Source: Anticarsia gemmatalis (lineage: Eukaryota; Arthropoda; Insecta; Lepidoptera; Erebidae). From it: a stretch of DNA of 64,000 nucleotides. Shown one piece after another: positions 46,832 through 58,937 of the stretch. The notes below the pieces were generated by a model. It was not told where the DNA came from, made no database searches, and was given only the letters and a program-made list of their open reading frames with translations. The stretch lies in assembly GCF_050436995.1 (NCBI RefSeq), contig NC_134763.1:7311001-7375000 (forward strand), read 5' to 3'. The position numbers and the translations under genes are program-made. The stretch's first letter is position 1. Every line of letters begins with the position of its first letter.

Positions 46832-49800
46832 GTAAGTGTTAATTTTGTTTATAGGTCTAGATAACGTTGCGTAGGATGGGAATTCCCCGGATGATGGACA
46901 ATTATACCTCCACCACAAACGTATATTTTGTTTGTCATTATCTGTTCCTCATTGCATCATCTTCATTAAGTATCAGTTTCGCATCAACGTCACTAATTGA
47001 CTTAAAACTTAAGCGGTGAGGGCAAGGGCACGTGAGATTGAGAGGCTGTTGAGCTCGGTCGTCGCGGTGAGGTGGTGTGGTGGCGAGGGTTGCTCGGGTG
47101 CTGGTCACAGGGTGGCGAGGGTAGTGGCGCGGTGGTGCGGTGGTGCGGCGGCGTGCGGTTCGCGCGCATGTGACGCCGCGACGCTGCGCGCGCGCACCGT
47201 GTCATCGCTCGCGGTCAGTTGAACGAACCCTCCGCCGACCGACGTCAACCTTGCCATAATCGCGATTATTTGCATCGCCATTGTACCCACTGTGGGCCGT
47301 AAGTGAGCCTCTAATTGTCTCACCGAGTGCGCGGATGAACCCTGAAGTCTGCTCAATACATAACACGTTGACGTCGCGGGTTGTTGACTTTGCAGTATTT
47401 TAATGTATCGTTTCGCTAGTGTAAATAAGGTCGCATTACGATCACGATAAGAAAACAGTGGAACATTGTTTGCTTTCTATTTTATCGGTACGTCTGCTGA
47501 TAACTTTTTTTATTGAATGCCCCATCATTCTTTTTAGTAGTGTGATATTATCGTCATTTACAACATTGTTGTTGCGCGCGAAAAACATGTCGTTTATAAA
47601 GCGTCTAGCAAAGTGTAATACATATCTAACGAGATAAATAAATTGCAATGCGGTTATAAAATAATAATAGAGCATTGCATGCAACATACATATAAATAAA
47701 GAAGCGTGGTTAATATAGCAATAATTATTCAACGTAAAATCCGATCCAATGTACAAGTAACACTTGAGCGAGCACACGACCCTCGCATTTATGATATTTT
47801 AAATGATAAGATAAAAACACAAACACTAGGAAATAGGGCGAATCTATTGATACCATCGATGGTTGTAACTATTCTATAATACAACAACAATAGAGTTGAG
47901 AATAGCTAATTCAAAAAGTTTTCTTTAAGTATTGGCCTCAGACTTGTACCTTGAAGGATTCTATATAAAAATATCGCTCAAAGGAAACAATGAGACCCTT
48001 TTAAAGTACTATCGATCTTCAATGTAAAGTTAATATTTACTAATATATGTAATTTAAGACAAATGTGGGCACACTATGTACATACAGAACGAGGGGGCAT
48101 CCTGTTGCGCTATTCAAATTAGTCTTATACAGGAGGCATTATTCTCCGCAGTTTCATAAAAATGTATAAATCTATTTTATGCGGGCTTATTATTCGTCGT
48201 GTGTCGTTTAAATGCGTCTCGTCTCTTGATCATAACTATAAACACTATTACTGTTTTATGTAGGCATACTTTTATTACTTTGGTTCACATGACAAAGTAG
48301 CCAATTAAGTACTTTTGTACTAAATCTTTTTGGACGGAGGTCATATACGACTCTCTTTTAGGTAAGATTGGTAATAAACTTGAGCGAAAAATTTCCTTTG
48401 GAAGTTTCGAGGCAAGGGAAACCCCAATCGATGAATACGTGCATTCAAGTTTACCGACTTATTGCGCTGTAATATTTATTTTCCTTATGAAGAAAGTGTT
48501 AAGGACAGAAATTATGACCGGCTACTGGTTAACCGTTGGCATTGTGATGTGCGGATATGAAGTCTGTTTGACAAAACCTTGGGCCACTGCCAAGCTGATG
48601 TCAGTTACTTGATTGTACACTCGCACTGATGTATTGGAACTAGTTGTAACGACGATCCTACACATCACAGCTGAAATTACGTTTCATTTGTTATTTACGC
48701 CTGTAGCACGAGATACTAGCGCAATATTTAATAAGATTGTTTTATGCGCGTTTTCCGGACACAAGCTCAGATTTTTCTGTTTACGTCATTTTATGACATC
48801 TACAGTTTTTTACATGCCAAGAATACGTGTTATTCCTGCTATCTGTCTAATTGCTGCTATTAAAACTAACCCAAAACGTTGAACATAAAGCGGTGTCCAG
48901 ACTGGGCACATAGAGACGTTGTAGAGCTGCGATTGTGAAATATTTCGCGATAAGTGCAAGTGTTTGTGCAGCTAAGTGTTCGTGGAAAGACGATAAGCGC
49001 GGTGCCGGTGTAGGCAGGCGATTGGGATGCCGCTATCTGCGCTGATAACGTAGGGCCGCCGTGTCCTGCACAACTTACTCTATTGAGTCCTATTTAGACG
49101 TCAAACAATGTTGCACACGTAGATACAAGCAAACGCCGACATTTAATTCGACTTTATCGCACATTTTACAAATACATGTACCTAGTTGCTCTGTTTTATT
49201 TGAATTTAACAACGTCTCCTATCGATGTTTATTATACTTCAATACGTTTATTTAAATCTAACTCCTTGTATGTTGAAAGTGTTAAGAAAAGTGCTCCGAT
49301 AAGCGTATAATGGAGGGAGCTACCTTAAAAATAAACTAAGGTGTATTAGATAAGTGTGTTGAAACTTTAACACATTTTTCCTTGAACGAAACAGAATACC
49401 GGGTGACGTATGTGATGGGCGTACGATTATCTCGGGTGGTACTAGGCGGTGCCATGCCGCGGTGAAGTGCGGCCTTTCCGCACCCAACTGATAAACCGAA
49501 ATGCTTTCAACTGCGCGGGCGCAGCCGAGCCGTTTTGTAACAGATTAACGGGATTCCCTCTCCGCAGCTTTCAGATATAGTTTTTATAACAGCACACTTG
49601 TTCAACGGTTTACATAACTTCTTTTATAAAACACAATCGGGGCTAAGAGCGTGTCTAGGTCACGAAACAATCAAATAATTACGTGCGCACAGGCGGATAC
49701 TTACCTTTTTAATAGTCAAAGTAAGAACCGCTACTGGCACAACATTGATAAATAAGTGTACTTTGTACGTTTAATCTTTATTGCCATCGGTTGTTTGGTA

Positions 49801-51699
49801 GTGCAATTGTCTTTCGTTAAAATATTGCTGGTAATAAAGCATTTTGTTAGTCCGCAATGGAAGGCTCGAGTGTACCTCAAAAGAAATTAGCATAAGTGCC
49901 GCCAAACACAGCGAGCTCTGAGACAATGGCTTTGTCTGTCTATCCGTCGGTACGTCGCCTACTGTAACTGTTTCGTTATGTCTTACAATGTTATTTTAAA
50001 CGAGCACCGACAAAGTGAATTAGTGGCCATATATTCGCATGGCGATTTTAAAAACGCTCCTTATGTCGTTAAAACGCGAAGAGTGGCGTAAACTTTGTAC
50101 CCGACGCTACCACTCGTTTATTACTGACCGCCAGTTACCGGTTGAAAGTAATGCCTACATTGACTCCATACTCTTTATCTGCTTCACCTAACCTTTAAGT
50201 ATGCATTTTATTTTAAATGCCATACCCACATAAGGAGTTACTTTATTATCGCGTTCCAAATCTTTAATTCTGCGTTTGTATCATGTTATTTCCAAGTTTC
50301 TCAGTTAAAATGTTTTAATAATGTGATTTGCGCTATATTGATATTCGACCGAGCCGAGTGTGTTGACATTTTATGGTGCTTTACATGAGATATGTTCAAG
50401 AAAATGCTATTGAGCGTTTGATTTTAAAGTACTGTAGGTCTTTAATGGCAATGTAGGCGACGCAATTAAAAAACTAAATAAAACAAGGAATAAGTCGAGC
50501 GTAGGCGTCGGTCTCAAGTCGAGTGTCTCGCCGCCGCGACGGGTTGCTGAACATTTTGCACAAATACGACGAGTAATTTAATGAAAACCACTCCATTAGC
50601 CCTTCAGCTCCTACAAACGAATATTTATTAGCATTGCTTTGTCGCCTCGTGCAGGAAAATATTTAAGAATATTTTACAAAATGTTTGTAAAGTGGTAAAG
50701 TGTAGGTATATTCTGATTATTGTATCTGGCATTATGTAGACTGTAGAGGGAAAAACCCAAGGGCCACACGTTACTACATAAAACTAAACATTTGTAGATA
50801 ACACTAAATACCAATTCAAATAAAATATTATAAAGCTAAACGCTTATCAAAAGTTAGCTGTCATGAGTATTACAGAAAAAAGTACACATAGCCCGACAAT
50901 ATGAGGCTCTGAGTACCTTACATGAATGTGGCGTATATTTTATTATTGCGACACTTCCAGCTAATTAATACCAGATAATGTCCATAAGTGTACGCAACCT
51001 GACCACGTGAAGAGGCGCAATAACCATTAGCGCGCCGCTATAATTTGCATTGCAATTTAACGCGTTAGGATTATACCTCTTTGTTCTACCGCGGTCGTGC
51101 AGCTGCCAGTTCCTTATCGGCGCACAACAATAAATACCGATTTAAAACAGTTCTCACTACAGATAACCCGTTACACCCTTCAGCTACAATCTTAATTAAA
51201 CATGTAATCTGTCAAAATTTTCCCGCCCATAATTAGTGTTATTGTTAAACTAATTGGTTCTGATGAATTCGGAAACATTTATAAGTTACAATACGAAACG
51301 AGAACAATCTTTTTATTGAGCGTTAAATAAAAAACATTAGTTTTTTCGACAAGTGTGCGGTTGGCCGGCGCCGCGCGGAATGTTCGCCATTTCCGGACGA
51401 TATCCGGTCCTTGGTTCGGCGCCATACGCAGCGCTTCAGATAACCTTATCGTGTGTATTTACGTGACGAATTATAATCTCTTTAGAGATGACGATGACTA
51501 TGTCAATTGTTAACTCTTTTCTATTTGGGTTTTTCTCGTCTTGCCATTTCCTTGTTCTTGATCGCTTAGCTCTACCATGACTCTCTCAGTGTTATTATTG
51601 TTATTTTGGCTAACAAATATCGAGAAATCGAGACGTTACAACTGGTTTTGAAATATTATGACATTATATGTGTTACAAGCAGATTTTTTTTCACCTATG

Positions 51700-51870
51700 T
51701 AGCGCGATGATTCATAGTAGAGAATGAATCATTCAACGTAATCGAGTTTTTGAATTGAGCCGACCGCGACGACGACGAATGTAAATACGCGATCGTAGTG
51801 ACCCGCGATAGAGAGCGAGTGACGGTGAGTCACGCGGGTTTTCCGAGAAACACAGAATGGAACAGTTTTC
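51700..51870. promoter_or_regulatory. CpG-rich intronic patch with AP-1 site
   Basis: GACGGTGAGTCACGCGGG carries TGAGTCA at 51826-51832 within a CG-rich run (GCCGACCGCGACGACGACG). Upstream are ATGATTCAT and ATGAATCAT, which form a small inverted pair. It may be a kayak enhancer, but a single AP-1 heptamer is weak evidence. Confidence 0.25.
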
Positions 51871-54800
51871 GTGAAAACGAAGGTCGACTCCGGTCGGCCA
51901 GTCGCTATAATGACCGCCTCTTTTGTGCTGACGACTACTAATTTTCTTTGTAGCTACAAATTTGGTAAAATATACATACTTATCGTTGCTATAGTAATGC
52001 TAATTATAATTAGTAACCCTTTGTCCTACACGTCCCTAAGGTGCGTGTACGGAGGGTGCAATATGGAAAGCGACAGTGCATCGATCGTAGTGTACTAGCT
52101 TACGCCAATATTCAGGCCCGACATGCGCTTTATTCATTGCCTGGTATCGCTCGGGTTCACTTTCCGTAGTTTATGCAGCCGCGGCAATGGTTGTCGTACG
52201 AGCGTTAGTTTCATACAATAAAGGTAAAGTGAAGGGACGTTGGCGCGGTGCCAGGGCGTCGATTTATTTTATTATTCGCTCGGTGGCGGTCAATGTCGCG
52301 ACAGCCCGTCGGCGGCGCCATACATCGCTTGCATGTGTTGCTCTTATTATTCCTACAGCTTTAACTTTTATTATACGCTGTTAGTTCTTGTTTGTAACAT
52401 CCATATATGTAATAACATTAACCTTTTCTGTTAATTTAGCTATTTTTTCCCCGAATTATTAGCTAGATTATTGCTCTACAATTTTTCACGTAAAATTTTA
52501 TTCTTTCAAACGTTTAACTGTAGGTAGAGTTTGTTTACTCGTAGTTACTAGTCTATTATCTCAGACATAACTAACGGAACCTTGAAGCACACCTTTCCTT
52601 TCCAGACGAACAATCTATCAAGGATACTTGTTTTTTGGTATATCTCGTTTTTACAGATTTTTAGGTATTTTTCAATTTAAGTGCGTACATTATTTAGTAT
52701 CTGCAACGGCTATTACATTTGCACCATTAATTGCTTGCTCTGGGTTTATCCATTTAATTTATTAGCCGTTCCAAATTACACTCATCTAATAAAGTAATGT
52801 AACACAAACGGTTCTTTATTTTATTTAGAATCAGTTCAAGGAATTTTCTAACTCGCCGGAGCGTCGCTATTAGTATGAGCAATTAGCGCTCCGTTAATGA
52901 GCTCCCAGACAACCGGCCAGATACGAAGAGACATGCCGTAGAACACTTCTTGATGGTTCACTGGTCACTTTAAGTCGATAGCGTAATAGCCTGGGAGTGC
53001 TTTATGGCGCCCGTTGTTGGCGATGTCAATAAGTTCCGATCTCCATGGAATTAGGGTCAGTTTTCGAGTAACACTTGAAGTTACGGCGCGTCAGGAATTT
53101 CACATTGCATACTCCTGTGTGTTACAACTATTAGTACATTCCTGGTACTTTGGCTGGTAGAGCCCTTCCGTTCATACTCTATTGTACGTTTTATTATTTC
53201 TTACTACCTAAGTATTACATCTTTACTGCCTTTGTTCTTTTACAATGTTAGATTATTGTTGGCATTGGTTAGTTATTTTGCAGAGATTAGCATATTTTCA
53301 CTGTTCTTGAGAATGTGTTTCCTTTTGTGAACACATTAATGTTTCTGATTTGAGTGATAATTTGTGAATGATCTAGGATTGGTGACTAGAACAGCTGTAA
53401 CCTCGATAGCATTGTGGTGGCCAAATATTGTGCGCGTTGGTGGGCGTGCCTCACCTGTCGCGGGATCACGCGGCGGCCACGTGCGCGCGCGCAATGTAGT
53501 ACGCGACGCGATGCGCATGCCGATCCTTCTAGTTTTCAATATTATCTATGGGGAAATCTAACATATACGGAGGACGGACCTTTGTATTATCGAAACAACA
53601 ATACAAATCCATAAAATGTGGCCGCACCGCTTATGTTTCACAGAGTGGTTACCGAATACTAATTTCGCACAATTCTAACGGGTCATACACCTTTGTTATT
53701 GTCAACAAATTGACAAACTGATCTGCGTCTTATTTTTCGAGGTTTGTTGTTGATGTTTTACGTTTCTTGGAAGTAACGTTGACCGACTACTTATGTTAAT
53801 ACGATGTAGTATGTAGAGTTTAAAGCAAAGTTAATTGGAATAATTCGCGATGTTGTTAAGATTTACGGTATATCGAGGGGAGCGTACGGTGGTCCTGTTA
53901 CACGTCGGCCGACATTTTATTCGCCTTTCGAAGTATGTTTTTATTTGTATAAATGGAAACAAAGTGCAGATGTGCGGTATCGGGCATCGTTCCCGGAAAG
54001 CCGCGGGGTGTTGCGCCTGTGATACGAGGCTAAATAAAACCGTGACGATACACAACGTTCGGGAAATCGCGCGACACCACTTTCAATTGAGGAAAACAAA
54101 AACATATTATATCAACACTCTTCCTCGAAGTGCTTGGACGTCGTACGACGTGCTTCGACGAAGCTTTATATCTAGATATTAACTACACAAATATCGATAA
54201 GGAAAATGATAAAGCAAGCTTTTGCGAAACCGCACAAAGATTAAATAACGATGCCATTACTAAAGTAACAACGCAATAAAGGCTTGAAAAGGTTTCGTTT
54301 TGTTGAAACAACAGAAATTTGCGTTGAACGTACACATACGATTAGATACTGCGTTAGTGAGTGAACGAACGTGCGGATAGCCATGTTCCTTATCAACTCT
54401 ACTTTAAACCTCGCCCAGTCGCGTTAGACAAAGAAAATTTGTACTTCGCTTTCGCAACTGAAGATGTATGACAACATACCTACTCGCAAAAAAATATTTT
54501 TCCTGTAACTTTTCCTTTTTAGTCTTAAGGAAAATGCATTTCATAACTAGTAGTAACATAATAATGTAGCGAATGTATAATATCGTGCTATTGGAATAAT
54601 AGTTGTAAGTGTAACAACAAAAAACAAAAGCATGAGAGACGGTAGCATACGTCACAAATAGATATAGTGATGATCTCATAGCACGCGGTGCGATAACGTC
54701 GCCGTGCCGTGCTCGCGCACTACCCTCAAGGGCTACGAGCCACGCGCCGCTTTTTCCGAGAAAATTTCAAGCCCTAGTTTAACGGTACGCACGATGACGC

Positions 54801-55779
54801 ACTCGACCGTAGTCCAAGGTGAACAATTTCCCCGTACTTGTTGTAAACCAATGTCAAAGGTTTCGAAAACACGATGATCTAACACACAAAGATATTTGTT
54901 ATAAATCTAGTTCACGCTGAAACTGAAACTTTCAGTGGAGAAACTCGAAGTGAAATGTGAACAAGGATCTAAATGGCCAAAAACAAAAGTATGAAGACTA
55001 ACAAGCAAGAATGCGAGATAATAAAGCGTCGGTTAATTGTTAGGTAAAGCACCGTGACCAATTAACGTACATGTTACCAGCAGCGCGATACAATGCGCGC
55101 GCGCATTTGAGACGAATTTCATTTAAGCAATTGTCGTAATTGACCGGGCACAGCGCCTTCCGGAGCAGAGTGCCGTCTGCTTTGTCTTCAGACTACTTGC
55201 ACTGGTGCACGGGGTCGCCATGTCGCGTTATGTCATGATTTATACCTCCGTAATTAATGGTTGCAGCCTGGGAGCCTCTTACTCTGCACGGTATTTAAGA
55301 ATTGCCTTATAAGGCCATAGATTGATTGAAAATAATTTTTGCATTTTACCACAAGACCAAATAAGGCAGTATTGGGTCTCGCGTCTATGGCCGTAATGAG
55401 CGGCGCCCACGGGTCCGCGTAACGCGTCCTTGCGACAAGGTCCGACCGAGCCTCCCGCCCACCAGCCTCGTCACTCCGCTCGCATCATAATTTACTAATA
55501 GTTAACCATTACTATATTAAGCTCTAAATACCGTAGCCTCTTAACTGTTCATAAAATGAAACAAAAATCTTCCAACAAAAATAATAGTGTCATTATACTT
55601 GTACGTTTCCAATGTTTCTAGATATTTTTTTGTGTGAAATTCGTGTTAGTAGGCGTGGAGCGGCTTTGTTTTGAGTATAAAGCGTTACCTCAGATAAGTA
55701 ACCACCGCCGCGTGCGATGCGAAATGATGCGAAATATTTCCGGAGTTACAGGAGTATTCTATTAATAAATGATTGGACG

Positions 55780-56185
55780 TCGCTCGTGGGCGAAGATTTC
55801 GGGCTCGGTGCGCGGGCGCGGCGCGGCAGTAGCGCGCGATCCGCCGCGGCCGGCCGCCGTACGCGCGCGCAACGAACGAACGACCCGCACTCCCGCGCAC
55901 ACGATACTCCACGCGAAATATCGCGACATACGACCTACGATCCGCCCCTAACCGCTCGTTAACGCCGACCCTGTTACGATAATCGCGATATATCGAAATA
56001 TATCTCACCGGTGCACCGACGGATCGACCTCACTGTAGTTAATACCTACTGCACTTTTGCGAGGGCGGATTATAACGAACAAATCGACTAACAAACTCGA
56101 ACCGCACGAAGGTGTCGCGTCGCAAAAAGCGCAACACAATAGAGTAAGCGTCTAATTATAAACGTGGTTGAGTTAGCACCGCAAG
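55780..56185 (+). promoter_or_regulatory. CpG-rich proximal kayak promoter and leader
   Basis: A CpG-rich island (55790-55960) and the sequence after it run straight into the ATG at 56186 without a splice acceptor near the start codon. This fits a TATA-less promoter with a leader of up to ~300 bases. The arginine-rich frames here on both strands are by-products of base composition. Confidence 0.5.
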
Positions 56186-58642
56186 ATGCAGAACATTGAT
56201 CCTCTGGAGATCGCCAACATCCTGGCCACGGAGCTGTGGTGCCAGCAGGTACACCCCCTCACACACCCCCGTGTTGTTCCTGTGTGCTAACACTACGTTC
56301 GTTGTGCCCTACATTTGGAGACGACTCTACATTTTCGAGAATTTGCTCTTGTTCCACTTAGGGTATCGAAAATTCAAGGAACTTCATAATACTCATTGCG
56401 AATACGTCGAGCACTATACTTTTACTGTAGAAACTGTAGTTAACAGTAATTTGTGTTAATAAATCCTTATCACTGCTAATTTGCAATGTGAGTAACGAAA
56501 GCTGGCCTAGCTTAGTAGAACATCAGTCTGGAGGTGACAGATTTACGAGCACGCTTTCATCACTTCAGCCATTACCGTACATACTATATTTACTAACAAA
56601 TATTCTTAACGTAAACAGGGACAACGCGGGGGTAGAACCACAAAACGTAGGTAAAATAGGGATTCCATAAACCATTTGCGGAAGAATGCAAAATAAAAGT
56701 TGTATATAAATAATTAAGTATGTTTGTTGTTGCATGTGTTATGAAAATATTTCGCTGATAAGTTGCGATCGGAATGTGGAAGCAACCACCGTTGATCATA
56801 ACAATAAATATTGCATAACGAGTACAACAATTTTGCAATGAATAATTGCAATGTTGCGAATATTATCGGTCAATTTTAAATGTAACGTGATTGAACTTTA
56901 CTATGATAAAGTGGGTTAGCTCGTGTTATGATGATGCATCGTTGTTTAGATTTACTGTAACTAATTAACAAGTCGTGACAGGTTGTTACTTGTTTCTGTG
57001 GTGTTAATGTTTGTTATGAACAGTTGTTTTGTTTGTTTTAGTTGGCGAACCTCGAAGGACTCCAATCCGGGGTCCCAACCCGCACCACGGCGACCATAAC
57101 GCCCACCCAGTTGCGGAACTTCGAGCAGACATACATAGAGCTGACCAACTGCCGCAGCGAGCCGACCACTCACGCCGGCTTCGTACCACCTTCAGTCACG
57201 CACGCCAACAATTACGGTAAATAATCTAATCTTTACTATACAAAAAAGTAGACTGTAATATAGCACTGTAGCAGCTGCTGTGCAGTGAAGAAGCTGAGTG
57301 CAAATGTGAAATTACAAATTGTACAACTAGAAACAATTTTTGAGAGCAGTCTTGATATTTGTTCATTGATTTAACCATTAGGTATTATGTGGGGGAATAG
57401 ATATGGAATAATCCATACTTTGAAATGGAATGAAAGTTAAAACATCTTGTTTTATTTTCCAGGCATCCTGAATTCGGTGGGGTACTGCGACTCGGGCCCG
57501 ACGACGGCGCTGCACGTGTCGCCGGGCCCGCTCTCCGCCAGCGGCGACAGCAGCAGCAGCCCTGGTCTGCCCACTCCCAAGCGCCGCAACATGGGCGGCC
57601 GCCGACCAACCAAGGCGCCCACAGACTTATCACCTGAGGAGGAGGAACGCAGGAAGGTCCGCCGCGAGAGAAACAAGATGGCCGCCGCGCGCTGCCGCAA
57701 GCGCAGACTCGACCACACCAACGAGCTCCAGGACGAGACTGACAAATTGGAGGAAAAGAAACACTCGCTACAAGAGGAGATCAGGAAACTGAACTCTGAT
57801 AGGGAACAACTGGAAGCTATTCTGCAGAGCCACCTTCTCTCGTGTCCCCTGGGCAAGAGGTCCACGAGTCCGCCTGACGTGAAGCCCTTCCAACACGACC
57901 CTTACGGCTACGCGGACGTCCCTGAGGACGGAGTCCGGGTCAAAGTGGAAGTGGTGGAGCCCGTCGTCGACCCAGTATTAGGGTTGGATATTTACACATC
58001 GCCGCAGAATAACAAGAAGTGAGTTTTATTCTTTTATACAAAATTTTATATTTCTAATGGGAATAATTTGTTTTTGCGCACCATGTAGGCTTGCAACAGT
58101 GATTTATAACATATAATTTGTTTGTTGTAGAATAATGCTGTCTGCGGCGAACCCTGCCGTGGTGACGAGCGCGGCGCTGGCGACACTCGACACTCCGCCC
58201 GCGATATCACGCCCCAACAGACCCAACTCCCTCCAGGTGCCGCTCACACTCACCCCCGCTCAGGTAAATATCTAACTCTCACTTATTTAAATTCAATGTT
58301 TTTATAAGTAGCGTGTATTCAGCTAGCTAGAGTAGTCAAAACATCCATGGCGATCAAATATTCTTTCAAGTTCTCGTTCGATCAGCTTCGCCAGTAACAA
58401 TCCACTAACAGGCTGTCGTTTCGTTCCAGATGCACAACAACAAAGCGCTGGGCAACAGTAAGATCCCGGGCGTGGAGATCAGCACGCCGAGCAACGGCAT
58501 CCCGTTCAACTTCGACAGCCTGATGGAGGGCGGCACGGGGCTGACGCCGGTGCACCCGCACCCGCACCCCTGCGCCGCGCAGACCCGCGCCGCGCCCGAC
58601 GCGCCGTCGCCCGACGCTCACAACAGCCTCGTGTCGCTGTGA
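56186..58642 (+). CDS. kay: kayak / Fos, AP-1 bZIP transcription factor (proximal-start isoform and common exons)
   Basis: Fos-family nuclear factor that pairs with Jun to bind TGASTCA sites. Exons are 56186-56248 (MQNIDPLEIANILATELWCQ then Q), 57042-57216, 57463-58018, 58131-58263 and 58430-58642. All phases fit, giving 379 residues. The common exons start LANLEGLQSGVPTRTTATIT. The bZIP spans about residues 137-205: EEEERRKVRRERNKMAAARC opens the basic region, including the N-x-x-A-A-x-C-R signature, and five heptad leucines follow (LQDETDK, LEEKKHS, LQEEIRK, LNSDREQ, L). The C-terminal half is rich in Pro/Ser/Thr and ends NSLVSL, as Fos proteins end near a short hydrophobic tail. Two other first exons (28884, 37842) splice to 57042 in phase 0. 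A 137-codon frame on the other strand of the bZIP exon is a shadow. Confidence 0.95.
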
Positions 58643-58937
58643 GCCCGCGTGACGTCATACTCCACTAATACTTATTTATTCGACCCTGTATCTCGGCCGA
58701 GCCGAGCTTCTTCTGTCTGTTCTCCGGTCCGGTCCGCCGGCTCCGGACCGCTCTTCTCTTATTTATTGAGCTCTTTCTTAGGTGTCGGAGGTGACTCTTT
58801 GCTCACTGTCGCTCTGTATTTATACGTAGGCCGTAGGGCCGGTCGAAGTCAATTTCCGAACTGTTTGTGACGTTCTAGAGAAAATATTTTTGTAGTAGAT
58901 GTGTATTGCGGAAATAATAATTGTGATCGAAAATAAA
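58643..58937 (+). promoter_or_regulatory. kayak 3' UTR with AU-rich instability elements
   Basis: The nonamer TTATTTATT, the classic AU-rich element of fos and cytokine mRNAs, occurs at 58672-58680 and again at 58759-58767. Further ATTTA pentamers follow (TGTATTTATACG near 58817). A CRE octamer is at 58650-58657, eight bases after the stop. The first poly(A) signal, AATAAA, is at 58932-58937. Other signals at 59117-59122 and 60221-60226 would make longer 3' UTRs, which contain another near-nonamer, TTATTTATG, near 59366. The presence of AREs is seen; rapid mRNA decay is inferred from the family. Confidence 0.6.

Larger units (their letters stand above)
37947..56185. other. kayak large intron: regulatory-looking islands, no further gene seen
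   Basis: About 18 kb. It alternates AT-rich sequence with GC/CpG-rich islands near 39900-40060, 46320-46600, 47000-47220, 51340-51430, 51760-51900, 53420-53520, 54680-54760 and 55380-55490. Frames over these islands are open on both strands because stop codons are rare in GC-rich sequence. The longest, 239 codons on the minus strand at 45972-46691, is Arg/Ala/Pro rich and lacks family motifs. One MITE (41990-42089) is present. Confidence 0.55.

Noticed and set aside
29016..56185. A nested phosphatase gene like Drosophila fig in the kayak introns
   Set aside because: I searched the frames for PP2C-like motifs and saw none. Either it is absent here or too fragmented to read.
57452..57865. 137-codon minus-strand frame
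   Set aside because: Exact antisense of the kayak bZIP exon, whose GC-rich codons keep the reverse frame open.
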